Shown: positions 1 through 9,437, counted from the stretch's first letter. The stretch is 64,000 nt of DNA from Chthonomonadales bacterium (GCA_013360745.1 JABWBA010000005.1:1-64000), one strand, 5' to 3'. Numbers and translations: made by a program. The notes: a model not told the origin generated them from the letters alone.

Positions 1-551
1 GGGGCGACGGCGGCGAGATCGACGCCCAGATCCTGAGCGATACGGCTCGCCAGCGGGGTGACTCGAACGGGGGATGGCGGCTGCAGAGCGGCGACGTCGG
101 CGGCGAGGATGCGGCCTCCTGGACCGCTGCCGGCAACGCCCTCCAGTCCGACGCCTTTCACCGTGGCCAGCTTCCGGGCCCGGGGGGAGGCTGGCGGATG
201 CGCAGGCCCGGGAGCCGGTTCATGATCAGGCTCCGTCGCGGTCGGCGCCGACGACTGCGGCGCCGGGGGCTCGGCCTCGGACGGCGCATCGAGAAGGCTC
301 TCAATCGGTTCGTCAGCCGTGCCGATGATGGCGATGGGCGCGTGGACGGGGACGGTCGCATCGGTCTCGGCGAGGATGGCTCGGACGACGCCCGAGGCCT
401 CGGCAGCCACCTCGATGTTGGCCTTATCCGACATGATCTCGAGGAGAGGTTCGCCCTCGCGGACGGGATCGCCGACGCGTTTGAACCACTGGACGATCGT
501 GCCCTCCTCCATCGTATTGCCGAGCATGGGGAGCTTGTGGACCGTTGCCAT
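1..551 (-). CDS. Dihydrolipoamide acyltransferase (E2), partial, cut by window start
   Basis: E2 core of a 2-oxoacid dehydrogenase complex, which moves acyl groups from E1 to CoA on a swinging lipoyl arm. Only the first 183 residues are visible. Residues 1-77 are a lipoyl domain with the lipoylated lysine in the DKA motif (K43). A Pro/Ala/Glu-rich linker follows, then a peripheral-subunit-binding domain at about 121-156 (ASPRARKLA and GSGPGGRI motifs). The start of a second such domain is visible at 164-183 (VTPLASRIAQDLGVDL). The catalytic acyltransferase domain lies outside the window. The ATG at 551 follows an AGGAG about 11 nt upstream. Which complex (pyruvate, branched-chain or other) cannot be told without E1. 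Confidence 0.9.
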   Translation of the reverse strand, partial: MATVHKLPMLGNTMEEGTIVQWFKRVGDPVREGEPLLEIMSDKANIEVAAEASGVVRAILAETDATVPVHAPIAIIGTADEPIESLLDAPSEAEPPAPQSSAPTATEPDHEPAPGPAHPPASPRARKLATVKGVGLEGVAGSGPGGRILAADVAALQPPSPVRVTPLASRIAQDLGVDLAAVA

Positions 552-660
552 CGTGGCGCATCTCCTGATTGTCGCTTGACGGGCCAGGCGTTCGCTGGCG
601 CCTATTCCACTATCTATGGTACCGCATCGATTGCCTGAGACTGTCGGGCGCGTGCCGGGG

Positions 661-1632
661 TCATTTCGGGGTCTTCCCTGCGGCGAACTCCTTCCATCGG
701 GCCGCCGCGGCTCCCTCCTCAACCGGCGCGCCGGAGCGGATCCAGAGCCGATACCGGAGGGTCAGCGCCGTTCCCGGCGGGAGCGGCCAGCGGGTATCCG
801 GAGCGGGGAAGGTGGGCTGGTACCAGTTCAGCTCCGGATACTGCACCCAGTCGCCCGGATACGCGGGGTTCTTCGGATGCTGCATCACGATGACGCTCGT
901 CGGATGGGTCGCCGCCGCGAAGGCTCCGTGCATTTCGGCCCAGGCGGCGCGCGGCTGGTGGTCGGGCTCGTCCGTATGGAAGCGGATGCTCTGTCCTCTG
1001 TTCTCGTTCATCCGCATGTTCAGGCCGCCGTAGAGGTTCGTGCCGCGCCGGGCGATGCTGACTCCTGCCTTCAGCCCTTCGAATCGGAAGGTGAGGTCGA
1101 TGAACCGGCCCGATGGTCCTGTCCGATAGGCGCGGATGGTAGCGGTTTCCCGAACGATGGGCTCCCGATCCTCCCACTGCCACAGGTTCTCCGCCTGGAT
1201 TTCGGCATAGGTGCGGCCGCTCCGGGTCTTGAGCTTGCCCGTGGGCCTGGCGAACACCCGCTGGAGCGCGTGCAGATCGCCCATCTCTTCGCCGTATTTC
1301 GTCTCGGGCCATGCCCAGTAGATCCCCCGATGGTGCGGATGATCCACCGGCAGGTCGCGGGTGAGCTCCTCGCCCTCGAAGCCGTAGAGGGGATGGATGT
1401 AGTCGCTCCTCGGCCTCGCGTAGATCAGGTTCGGCGCCGCGATCTCCTTCAGGCGCTCTCCCGGCTCGATGGTCCGATAGTTATAGCGGAGCACCGGCTT
1501 GCCGTCCTCGGTGATATCGACCTGGCCGTCGGCGGCGAGGCGTGCGCTCATGACCGGACCGGCTACGGCGGATGCGCCCAGCGTGAGACATCCAAGAATG
1601 ACCGCAGCGGATCGGCCGGTTCGTAGTTCCAT
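661..1632 (-). CDS. DUF6807 (PmoA-like) secreted protein
   Basis: A 323-residue protein of the family often labelled PmoA family (DUF6807), common in polysaccharide loci of Planctomycetes, Verrucomicrobia and Armatimonadota; its reaction is not established. The diagnostic motif DHPHHRGIYWAW lies in the N-terminal half. Residues 1-25 look like a signal peptide ending near AVAGP, so the protein is probably exported. The ATG at 1632 is preceded by AAGGAG at 9 nt; the open frame continues further upstream to 1926 without a comparable ribosome site, so the longer version is rejected. It is divergent from the SIS protein at 1837, the two sharing about 200 bp of upstream DNA. Despite the label it is unrelated to particulate methane monooxygenase. 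Confidence 0.8.
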   Translation of the reverse strand: MELRTGRSAAVILGCLTLGASAVAGPVMSARLAADGQVDITEDGKPVLRYNYRTIEPGERLKEIAAPNLIYARPRSDYIHPLYGFEGEELTRDLPVDHPHHRGIYWAWPETKYGEEMGDLHALQRVFARPTGKLKTRSGRTYAEIQAENLWQWEDREPIVRETATIRAYRTGPSGRFIDLTFRFEGLKAGVSIARRGTNLYGGLNMRMNENRGQSIRFHTDEPDHQPRAAWAEMHGAFAAATHPTSVIVMQHPKNPAYPGDWVQYPELNWYQPTFPAPDTRWPLPPGTALTLRYRLWIRSGAPVEEGAAAARWKEFAAGKTPK

Positions 1633-1836
1633 AGGGGCGGTTCTCCTTCGTACGTCTAGTTCGATGTCCGCAGACCCGGCTCCTTTCGCTCCCGTTCCCG
1701 AGTCGCCGAGGAGGCTGCGCCGCCATCGATGCCGGTCGGTTCGGCGGGCAGGATCCGAGGCTCCGACGGCGAACCTATCGGTTGGAGGGACGAGGGAGAG
1801 TATCCCGGATCCAGACCGTCGTGCGGGAGGATATCG

Positions 1837-3690
1837 ATGAGCGCCGCTTCCGATCAACGCGCAGCGGAGTTTCTTGCCATAGCCGATCAGTTCCGGCTGG
1901 GCGCCCTGGTCACCGAGGCGTCGCATCCGGTCACGGCTGATCTCGGCGAGGTCGCCCGAGCCAGCGTCGAGGAGGCTCTGGACCGGTTATTCGAAGTCGA
2001 TGACGATGTCGTCGCGCGCTATCGTCGCTGGGTCGAAGAGGGCGCGACCCGGCCAGTCGCCGAGGCTCTTCTGGGCGCCCTCCGGGCGGGCGGCAGGGTC
2101 TTCTTTACCGGCTGCGGCTCAACGGGCCGCCTCAGCATCCTCCTCGAGTCGATCTGGCGGCGGTTCTGGCGCGACGCGGCGGACCGGGGACTCGCCGACG
2201 CGACGCGGGCGGCTGAACTCGGCGATCGGGCGTTCAGCGCGATGGCGGGCGGCGATTTCGCGCTGATCAAGTCGGTCGAAGGCTTTGAGGACTTCACCCA
2301 GTTTGGCCGCCGCCAGATCGCCGACCTCGGCATCGGCGCAGGCGACATCCTGTTCGCGATCACCGAAGGGGGCGAGACTTCATGGGTGATCGGCACGGCC
2401 TGGGAGGCGTTGGACCGGGGAGCGGGGGTCTACTTCGTCTATAACAACCCGGATGACATCCTCGTCGAGCACGTGGAACGGAGCCGTGAGGTCATCCAGG
2501 AGCCTCGGATCACCCGGCTGAACCTGACCACCGGGCCGATGGCCATCACAGGGTCCACGCGGATGCAGGCAACGACGATCCAGCTCTGCGTGCTCCTGAC
2601 CGTGCTGGAAACGGCGGTGCGGCAGCTACTGGAGCCTGGCGATGCCGACATCGAGCGTATTCCCGAGATCTTCCTCTCGGGGCTCGAGGAGGCGCTGGCG
2701 GCGCTCCGATCGCCCGGGCTCCGCGCCTCGCTGGCGAACCTCGTCCGTCTGGAAGAAGCGGTCTACCGATCGGGCCGTCGCAATACCTACCTCGCGGATG
2801 TGCTGGGCGTCGACATGCTTACGGATACGACCGAACGCTCGCCGACGTTCTGTACGCCCCCGTTTCGCCGCTGCGACGACACCAGCGCCGCCGAGAGCTG
2901 GGCGTTCCTGCGTGTGCCCCACAGCCCGACGGCGGAGGCATGGCGGACGCTGCTCGGCCGGGAACCCCGTTGTGTTTCGTGGTCCGAGGAGATCGTTCGA
3001 GCCATGACGCCTCCCGAAACGGCAGATCGTACCGTCGACATCGTCCGCAGGATCGGGGTCGCCGATCTGATGAAGTTCACGATCGGTCTCGACGGGGCGC
3101 CGTACCGGCCGCTGGGTCCGGAGGATATCGTCGTCGCGCTGGTGGGACCGGATGAGGGGCCTCTCCTCGCGGAGGACGGGTTCGTTCGGACGGCCCTTCA
3201 GGACCATCGGGCCATGGGCGGGAGGACCGGATTGATCGTATGTCGATCGTCCGACTCCGCCGCTGGCGAACTCCCGATCGGAGGATGGACGCCCGACGTC
3301 GTGGTCGAGCTGCCGATATCCCGGAACGGTATGTTGCTGGACGGCATCGTTCGGGCCAGCGTCAAGATGCTCCTCAACGCCCTCTCGACCTGCACCATGG
3401 TCCGCCTCGGGCGGGTGATGGGCAACACCATGATCTGGGTCGTTGCGAGCAACCTCAAGCTCATCGATCGGGCGACGCGCTACATCGTCCGGCTGACCGA
3501 TCTGCCCTACGACGATGCCTGTCGTCTCCTGTTCGATTCGGTGGAGTATGTGACCCCGCGGATGGCGGCGGATCAGGCCTATCCGCCCGTCGTCGGTCTG
3601 TCCGTAATCCGCGCACGCCGCGGCGTCGGACCCGAGGAGGCGGAACGGCTGCTCTGGGCGGAGATCGGCGTCCAGACGCCCGCGACGTAG
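1837..3690 (+). CDS. Double-SIS protein of the GKRP/MurQ family
   Basis: A 617-residue protein with two SIS sugar-phosphate-binding domains, about the length of animal glucokinase regulatory protein (roughly 625) and twice that of the etherase MurQ (about 300). Signature segments are TGCGSTGRLSIL and VEGFED in the first domain, ITGSTRMQA at its end, and RLGRVMGNTMIW with SNLKLIDRATR in the second half. The EGxED segment corresponds to the acidic catalytic stretch of MurQ, so lyase/etherase activity on an amino-sugar phosphate is possible; a purely sugar-phosphate-sensing role is the alternative. The ATG at 1837 has GGGAGG 6 nt upstream; the frame extends to 1729 without a better start. A PHP-domain gene follows after 44 nt, probably in the same transcript. 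Confidence 0.8.
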   Translation: MSAASDQRAAEFLAIADQFRLGALVTEASHPVTADLGEVARASVEEALDRLFEVDDDVVARYRRWVEEGATRPVAEALLGALRAGGRVFFTGCGSTGRLSILLESIWRRFWRDAADRGLADATRAAELGDRAFSAMAGGDFALIKSVEGFEDFTQFGRRQIADLGIGAGDILFAITEGGETSWVIGTAWEALDRGAGVYFVYNNPDDILVEHVERSREVIQEPRITRLNLTTGPMAITGSTRMQATTIQLCVLLTVLETAVRQLLEPGDADIERIPEIFLSGLEEALAALRSPGLRASLANLVRLEEAVYRSGRRNTYLADVLGVDMLTDTTERSPTFCTPPFRRCDDTSAAESWAFLRVPHSPTAEAWRTLLGREPRCVSWSEEIVRAMTPPETADRTVDIVRRIGVADLMKFTIGLDGAPYRPLGPEDIVVALVGPDEGPLLAEDGFVRTALQDHRAMGGRTGLIVCRSSDSAAGELPIGGWTPDVVVELPISRNGMLLDGIVRASVKMLLNALSTCTMVRLGRVMGNTMIWVVASNLKLIDRATRYIVRLTDLPYDDACRLLFDSVEYVTPRMAADQAYPPVVGLSVIRARRGVGPEEAERLLWAEIGVQTPAT

Positions 3691-3734
3691 GTACACTCTT
3701 CCCAGTACGACCCGGTCCTGGAGCGTCAGCAACA

Positions 3735-4949
3735 ATGCCATCGATCGACCCGAGCAGGGAGGACCTCGATAGAGGCGCACCCCTGCCCAATAACACGCAT
3801 ATCCATCTGCCGCCGAACTTCTCGGCCTTCGATACGGTCGAGCAGGCTGTCGACATGGCGGTTGCCGAAGGCATTCGCGCGCTCGGCTGCAGCAACTACT
3901 ACGACTACACGGTCTACCGTCGATTCGGCCAGCTAGCCCGGGCGGCGGGCGTCCATCCTCTATTCGGCACAGAGATCATCTGCCTCGTCGAGGACCTTGC
4001 GCGAGCGGGCCGACGGATCAACGATCCCGCGAATCCGGGCAAGATGTACATCTGCGGGAAAGGGATCAGCCGTTTCGATCCGCTATCCGCCAGGGGCGCG
4101 GCGTTGCTTCAGACCATACGGGACAAGGACAGCATGCGGATGGCCGAGATGATCCAGCGGCTCGACGAGGTCTTCTCGGCTGCCGGCTTCAACTCCGGGG
4201 TCACGGAAGCGACCGCTGTCGAGATGGTCGTCCGTCGGCACGGCGCACCGCGCGAGACGGTCTGCCTGCAGGAGCGCCATATCGCCCAGGCGTTTCAGGA
4301 GACCTTCGCCGCGCGCCTGACCGCCGATGAGATGGAGGCCCTTCTGACGCGAGCGTACGGCGTCGCCCCAGCGGCCCCGACGGACAACGCCGTCGCCACG
4401 CAGAATGAGATCCGCAGTCGGCTGATGAAGGCCGGTACGCCCGGCTATGTGCCCGAGACCTTTGTCGGCTACGACCACGCGAGGCAGCTCATCCTCGCCC
4501 TGGGCGGCATCCCCTGTTATCCGACTCTCGCGGACGCCGTCACGCCCGCCACCGATTTCGAGGAGACGCCAGCCGCGCTGGTGGAGCGGGTGCGGCAGCT
4601 GGACATCCATTGCGCCGAGTTCATCCCTGTGCGGAATAGCCCGGAGACGCTGGAAGCCTACGTGCTGGCCATGCGCCGTGCGGGAATCATCGTCACGGCG
4701 GGCACGGAGCATAATACCCGCGACCTGATCCCCCTCACGCCGACATGCAGGGGAGGCGCCCCCGTGCCGGAGTCGGCGGCTCGGATCTTCTGGGAGGGGG
4801 CCTGCGTCGTCGCGGCTCACGGAGATCGGGTCGCCCGGGGGCTCGAGGGCTACGTCGATCCTCGGGGCCGACGCCCGGGCGGTGATGCCGACATCGAGCA
4901 GCGCCTGCGATCCTTCGCGGCAGAGGGGCAGGCGATCCTCGCAGGCTGA
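3735..4949 (+). CDS. PHP-domain metal-dependent phosphoesterase-like protein
   Basis: A 404-residue protein with an N-terminal PHP metal-binding HxH (NNTHIHLPP, about residues 19-27) and later PHP-like acidic/histidine segments (LFGTEI, AGTEHNTRD). PHP proteins are metal-dependent phosphoesterases; the substrate here is unknown. A middle section between about 100 and 260 matches no family I recognise and includes an ICGKGISRFDP segment. No signal peptide, so cytoplasmic. The ATG at 3735 lies 44 nt after the stop of the SIS protein, and the two are likely co-transcribed, which suggests a sugar-phosphate substrate (inference). No strong ribosome site precedes the start, so translation may depend on the upstream gene. 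Confidence 0.7.
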   Translation: MPSIDPSREDLDRGAPLPNNTHIHLPPNFSAFDTVEQAVDMAVAEGIRALGCSNYYDYTVYRRFGQLARAAGVHPLFGTEIICLVEDLARAGRRINDPANPGKMYICGKGISRFDPLSARGAALLQTIRDKDSMRMAEMIQRLDEVFSAAGFNSGVTEATAVEMVVRRHGAPRETVCLQERHIAQAFQETFAARLTADEMEALLTRAYGVAPAAPTDNAVATQNEIRSRLMKAGTPGYVPETFVGYDHARQLILALGGIPCYPTLADAVTPATDFEETPAALVERVRQLDIHCAEFIPVRNSPETLEAYVLAMRRAGIIVTAGTEHNTRDLIPLTPTCRGGAPVPESAARIFWEGACVVAAHGDRVARGLEGYVDPRGRRPGGDADIEQRLRSFAAEGQAILAG

Positions 4950-5062
4950 GGGCTGCGGGGGGTAGGCGGACCTGAGGCAGGTCGGCTCGCCAGTGGGACC
5001 CCCGCTCCGGAGGGAGGATCCGCCGCGGCCGGCGGCGAACCAGCGGACAAGGAGGATGGACC

Positions 5063-7387
5063 ATGCGCGCTCTGGGGATGATCGCGTCCGCGACGTTATT
5101 CGCGACGATCGCAGGATGCGTCGGCGCACAGGCGCGTACCCTCGAGGGTGCGGCCTGGAGCGCGACTACGACCCGCCCTAAATCGACGGGCATCCGGATT
5201 CTCGACGGGGCTGACGGCTATCATCTGCTGGTAACGAAGGGGAAGAGCCGCTGCGCCGCCAACAAGCCCGGCACGACGCCCGCCTCTACCTACCTCTACT
5301 TCGCCATTGACGGAGCGCGCAAGGCCGCGGTTCGAGGCGCGGTCTATGTCGCCGTCGAGTACTACGACGACTCCCTCGGCGGCATGGTCACCCTGGAGTA
5401 CGACAGCAAGGACGGGGACTCGATCCCCGCGCGCTATCGACATGCGGAAGCCAGGGCTGGCGGTTGGACGCTGGGCGCGCATGCATGGCGCACCGCCTAC
5501 TTCGAGCTGCGCCAGCCCCGCTTCGGAGGCCGTCAGAACCTCGGAGCGGACTTTCGCCTCAGCGGAACGCGGCTCTACATCCGCAGCCTTCGATTGACCA
5601 CAAAGCGCCCCGCCGATTGGGCGAAGAGGAGCGTCATGCCCAGAGTGCACATCACCCCGAAGGTGAAGATCGGTTCGGGCGGGCAGCTGATCATCGGCGG
5701 GTTCGATCCGGCCCGAGCCAGCGACGTCCCCAGCATGACCGCCGCGCTGGAGGCGATGGTCCCGGGCCTGAAATCGATCGGCGTTACGAGCCATGAAGGG
5801 TACGTCCGCTGGAACCTCTGCGAGCCAGAGGAGGGGACGTACGATTGGAGCGTCTACGATGCGTTTGTCCGGATCTACAAGGCGCATGGCCTCAAGTGGG
5901 TCCCGTTCCTGATCATCGGATCCGCCTACAGCCTGCCCGATTGGTACTACAAGAAACCGGGCTCGCAGGGGTACGTTTGCCTGGAACACGGGCAGGAGTC
6001 GGACGTCGACTCCCTCTGGAATCCCGTTCTCAAAAAGCACGTCGCACGGTTCATCAAGGCGTTCTGCGAGCGGTATCGGGATCAGGGCGTCATCGAGACG
6101 ATCCTCCTTGGCGTCACCGGCAACTACGGCGAGGCCATCTATGTCGTCACGGGCAACGACTGGACCGCGGACATCCATGGTCCCTACCACACGCACCCCG
6201 GCTACTGGGCGGGCGATCCGTACGCCATCGAGAGCTTTCGCGCGTGGCTGATCCATAAGTACGGCGGTTTCGACCGGCTTCGCGATGCTTGGGGAACCGG
6301 CGCGGGGAGCATCGGGGAGATCCGGCCATTCCTCAAGCAGAACGCTCCGAACGAGCGGGCCTGGCTCGATATGTGCGACTGGTACATCGGATCCATGACC
6401 GAGTGGTCTCGCTGGTGGCTTCAGGAAACGCGCCGCCACTTCCCGAAGGGCGATATCCAGCTCTGCACGGGCGGCCACGCGCCGTCGGAGCACGGCTCGG
6501 ACTTCGGCATGCAATGCAAGATCGCGGCGGAGATCGGCGGCGGCGTCCGGATCACCAACGAGGCCAGCGATTACGCGAGCAACTACGCGGTTACTCGCTG
6601 GGTCGCTTCGGCCGCTCGTCAATATGGCGCCCGATACAGCTTTGAGCCCGCCGGCGATGTCAACGCACAGGGGGTCGTCGTACGGGTCTACAACGCGACC
6701 GCGTCGGGGGCCAACGGCCTCCATTATTACTTCCCGAACATCTTCGGGGCCGATGCCAACCGCGCGAGCTTCGAGAAGTGGGGGAGCGAGTTCAGGCAGC
6801 GGAAGCCCGTGGTCGAGATCGCCGTCTATTATCCGCAGACCCATGTCAAGCTCAACGGCAACGATTTCCTCGACTATGTCCGACCTCTGCGCGAACGATT
6901 CGATTATGAATACATGAGCGATGGGCAAATCCTCGACGGCGGCCTGAAGCGCGTCAAAGCCCTGATCCTCATGCACGGTTCCATCTCCGAAGCCGCCGTC
7001 TGGTCCCGCATCGCGGAGTGGGTCGAGGCGGGCGGATTGCTGCTCTATGCCGATGGCATGGGACGGCTCCGGTCGGTGGAAGGAGACGACTCGTGGCACG
7101 ACCGAATCGTCCGGCCGCAGGGTAAGGGCCGGAGTGTCGTCTTCAAAGGCCTGGGCAATACCGGCGACTTCCGGGACTTCGCGGCGAAGACCCTGGCGGA
7201 CGCCCCGGAGCTTTCGGCCGGCACAAGGGCGATGGTGACCGAAGATGGCCGGGACGATCGGGTCTTCGCCACCCTGCTGGAGGGAAACCGTCTCCTGTGG
7301 CTCAACGCGACGGATCAGCCGGTCGCCCGCTCCGGCAGGATCCTCCCCCCGTGGAGCATCGTCGAGACGCCCGCAACAGGGAACTGA
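5063..7387 (+). CDS. GH42-like beta-galactosidase-type lipoprotein
   Basis: A 774-residue exported protein. Residues 1-18 form a signal with lipobox I-A-G-C (C19), so it is probably lipid-anchored; an alternative cleavage near GAQA is possible. A beta-sandwich-like region (about 30-195) precedes a TIM-barrel region (about 205-560) resembling GH42 and related clan-A enzymes. E357 in GVTGNYGE is the candidate acid/base and E500 in ITNEASDY the candidate nucleophile, about the spacing expected for clan A. A trimerisation-like region (about 590-730) follows. The ATG at 5063 has AAGGAGG 6 nt upstream. It is followed 16 nt later by a DUF1080 protein, a classical sugar-locus partner. Substrate unknown; the family assignment rests on motifs only. 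Confidence 0.7.
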   Translation: MRALGMIASATLFATIAGCVGAQARTLEGAAWSATTTRPKSTGIRILDGADGYHLLVTKGKSRCAANKPGTTPASTYLYFAIDGARKAAVRGAVYVAVEYYDDSLGGMVTLEYDSKDGDSIPARYRHAEARAGGWTLGAHAWRTAYFELRQPRFGGRQNLGADFRLSGTRLYIRSLRLTTKRPADWAKRSVMPRVHITPKVKIGSGGQLIIGGFDPARASDVPSMTAALEAMVPGLKSIGVTSHEGYVRWNLCEPEEGTYDWSVYDAFVRIYKAHGLKWVPFLIIGSAYSLPDWYYKKPGSQGYVCLEHGQESDVDSLWNPVLKKHVARFIKAFCERYRDQGVIETILLGVTGNYGEAIYVVTGNDWTADIHGPYHTHPGYWAGDPYAIESFRAWLIHKYGGFDRLRDAWGTGAGSIGEIRPFLKQNAPNERAWLDMCDWYIGSMTEWSRWWLQETRRHFPKGDIQLCTGGHAPSEHGSDFGMQCKIAAEIGGGVRITNEASDYASNYAVTRWVASAARQYGARYSFEPAGDVNAQGVVVRVYNATASGANGLHYYFPNIFGADANRASFEKWGSEFRQRKPVVEIAVYYPQTHVKLNGNDFLDYVRPLRERFDYEYMSDGQILDGGLKRVKALILMHGSISEAAVWSRIAEWVEAGGLLLYADGMGRLRSVEGDDSWHDRIVRPQGKGRSVVFKGLGNTGDFRDFAAKTLADAPELSAGTRAMVTEDGRDDRVFATLLEGNRLLWLNATDQPVARSGRILPPWSIVETPATGN

Positions 7388-7403
7388 GAGGGCATCCGTC
7401 TCC

Positions 7404-8192
7404 GTGCGCCCATTCGCCGGCCGTGTCAGCTGTCTGTTCCTTGCCCTCTCGCTGATCCCGGGCAGGGCGCTCGCGGACACACCCGCCGATCGGGGCGTGC
7501 GCATCCTCGAGGAGATGATCCGGGTGATCGATCGGCTCCTCGCCCGTACTGCCCGGGCCGATCGCCCCAACGGCGTCCCGGAGACCGTCCTGTTCGACGG
7601 GCGCACCCTTGGCCACTGGAAGCGGACCGAGTATGCAGGCGGCGGTGATGTGCGGATCGAGCCCGATCTCGATCACGGCGGCCCGGCCATCGTAGTCGAA
7701 GCCGGCGCCACCCTCAGCGGAATCCACTGGACCGGCCCCGTCCCGAGGATCGACTACGAGGTCTCGCTGGAGTTTATGAAGATCGAGGGGAGCGACTTCG
7801 CCTGCGCGGTCACCGTACCGGTGGGCGATAGCTACGCCACTCTGGTCCTCGGCGGCTGGGGCGGCGGCGTGGTCGGGATCTCCAGCATCGACGGTCACGA
7901 CGCCTCCGAAAACGAGACGACGACCTATAGGAGCTTCGCGGAGGGGCGATGGTACCGGGTCCGCCTTCAGGTGACGGCGGATCGGATCCGGGCATGGCTC
8001 GACGGCAAAAGCGTGGTGGACGTCGACATCCGGGGGAGGACGATCAGCCTGCGCCACGGCGAGATCAGCCGTTCCACACCCCTTGGTCTGGCCTCTTTCC
8101 AGACCCGTGCCGCCTACCGCGGCATCCGGCTCGGACCCGTTACCGGTTCGGGCTCGCCCTCGACGGTTGGGCGGAGCGCGAACGGTGCGTGA
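7404..8192 (+). CDS. DUF1080-type (3-keto-disaccharide hydrolase-like) secreted protein
   Basis: A 262-residue protein with a signal peptide at residues 1-25 ending near ALADT, and a concanavalin-like beta-sandwich whose first strand carries the DUF1080 hallmark FDGRTLGHW (about 60-68). Some family members hydrolyse 3-keto-glycosides made by Gfo/Idh/MocA oxidoreductases; many have no assigned activity. The GTG at 7404 is chosen because it gives the signal peptide and lies 16 nt after the GH42-like stop. The in-frame extension upstream reads through that gene. Only a weak GAGAGGG precedes it, suggesting translational coupling. Together with the GH42-like protein and the serine hydrolase it forms an export-type carbohydrate cluster. 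Confidence 0.7.
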   Translation: MRPFAGRVSCLFLALSLIPGRALADTPADRGVRILEEMIRVIDRLLARTARADRPNGVPETVLFDGRTLGHWKRTEYAGGGDVRIEPDLDHGGPAIVVEAGATLSGIHWTGPVPRIDYEVSLEFMKIEGSDFACAVTVPVGDSYATLVLGGWGGGVVGISSIDGHDASENETTTYRSFAEGRWYRVRLQVTADRIRAWLDGKSVVDVDIRGRTISLRHGEISRSTPLGLASFQTRAAYRGIRLGPVTGSGSPSTVGRSANGA

Positions 8193-8261
8193 CGGGGTGG
8201 ATCCTACCGGGCGGGAGGTCGTTGCTGACGGCGTCGCTCGAGCCCGTGGGTGGCGGACAGG

Positions 8262-9437
8262 ATGAGCAGGGGACCTACGCGACGTGAGGTTCTGCTGGGC
8301 TTGGGGGCAGCGATGTGCGGTGGGTTGACGGCGGACCGGTTCGCGGGTCTTCGTCGGTATCTGGACGATGAGCTCGGCAAGGGGGTCGTTCCCGGCTTCG
8401 CCCTGGCGGTCTCGAAGAAGGGCCAGATGGCGTGCCAGTACGAGTCGGGCACGTGCTGTCGGCTCGGCGATCCAGCGCACAACGTCGGCCGACAAACGGC
8501 CCATCCCTTCTATTCCTTCAGCAAACTCGTCACGAGTACGGTGGTCGGCATAGCGGTCGCGGAAGGACTCGTCGACTGGACCACCCCCGTCCGCGCCTGG
8601 ATCCCGGAGTTCGCCGGCGGGGGCAAGGATGCCATCACGGTCCGGCATCTGATGACTCATTCGGCCGGTATTCCCAACCCTCCCGGGCTCGGATCGGTCC
8701 GAACCGCGGGGGAGTGGAGGGAGGGCGTCGCCGCCGTCTGCAAGGCGGAGACGGAATGGGAGCCCGGATCGCGCACCGCTTACCACGGCCTGAGCGGTCA
8801 GTTCGTCGTGGCGGAAGCGATCCTCCGTCGGTCCGGCGAACGGAGCTGGGCGGAGTTCTGCAGGCGCAGGCTATTCGGACCGATCGGCGCGAGCAGCCTG
8901 ACGTTCGCGGTTCCGGACGATCGCGTCGATGTATCCATCACACCCCGGCCGGCGGTGATGCCCGGCAACCATTTCGACGCGTTTGGCATGGCGGGTCATC
9001 CGGCAGGCGGGTGTTTCGGGACACCGGCCGACGCGTTGAGGGTCCTCCAGGTCCACCTGAATCTGGGTCGCTGGAACGGGAAGAGGGTCGTGCCGGAGAA
9101 GGTGATGAGGGAGATCCATCGGGTTCAGTACGCCGACGAGATCGCGGCCGCCCGCCGCGACGGCAGAGAGCCCGCGCATGAGCCGTGGGGGCTGGGCCCG
9201 CTCCTTCGCGGGACCGGTTCGGCGGCTCCCTCGCTTGGGTGGTTCGGCTTCATGAACCAGTCGTCGCCGGGGGTCTTCGGGCACGCGGGGATCGATACCG
9301 TGATCGGTATCGGCGATCGGCGATCGGGCGTGGCGCTCTTTTTTGCGACCACCGATTCGCCGAAGCCGCCGGACGCGACGGTTCCGCTCCGCAACTCGGT
9401 CACCGATCGGGTCTTTGAAGCCCTGGCGAGCCCGTAG
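8262..9437 (+). CDS. Tat-exported serine hydrolase, class C beta-lactamase fold
   Basis: A 391-residue protein of the beta-lactamase/esterase (class C, PF00144-type) family. The N-terminus has a twin-arginine signal (TRREVLLGLGAA), implying folded export. The nucleophile motif SxxK is S85-F-S-K88, the family tyrosine is Y174 in TAYHG, and the third motif is H341-A-G. The tyrosine motif is YHG rather than the Y-x-N of true cephalosporinases, so an esterase or transpeptidase-like role is more likely than antibiotic hydrolysis. ATG 8262 is preferred over an in-frame GTG at 8250. It lies 69 nt after the DUF1080 gene on the same strand. Confidence 0.8.
   Translation: MSRGPTRREVLLGLGAAMCGGLTADRFAGLRRYLDDELGKGVVPGFALAVSKKGQMACQYESGTCCRLGDPAHNVGRQTAHPFYSFSKLVTSTVVGIAVAEGLVDWTTPVRAWIPEFAGGGKDAITVRHLMTHSAGIPNPPGLGSVRTAGEWREGVAAVCKAETEWEPGSRTAYHGLSGQFVVAEAILRRSGERSWAEFCRRRLFGPIGASSLTFAVPDDRVDVSITPRPAVMPGNHFDAFGMAGHPAGGCFGTPADALRVLQVHLNLGRWNGKRVVPEKVMREIHRVQYADEIAAARRDGREPAHEPWGLGPLLRGTGSAAPSLGWFGFMNQSSPGVFGHAGIDTVIGIGDRRSGVALFFATTDSPKPPDATVPLRNSVTDRVFEALASP

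Noticed and set aside
74-638. Plus-strand open frames at the window start
   Set aside because: Antisense to the E2 lipoyl domain; Arg-rich translation without motifs.
661-1632. Methane monooxygenase subunit implied by the PmoA family label
   Set aside because: The family is DUF6807, unrelated to particulate methane monooxygenase, and no pmoB/C is present.
5096-7606. Long minus-strand open frame of 836 codons
   Set aside because: Antisense to the GH42-like gene, has no family motifs and arises from stop-poor GC-rich DNA.
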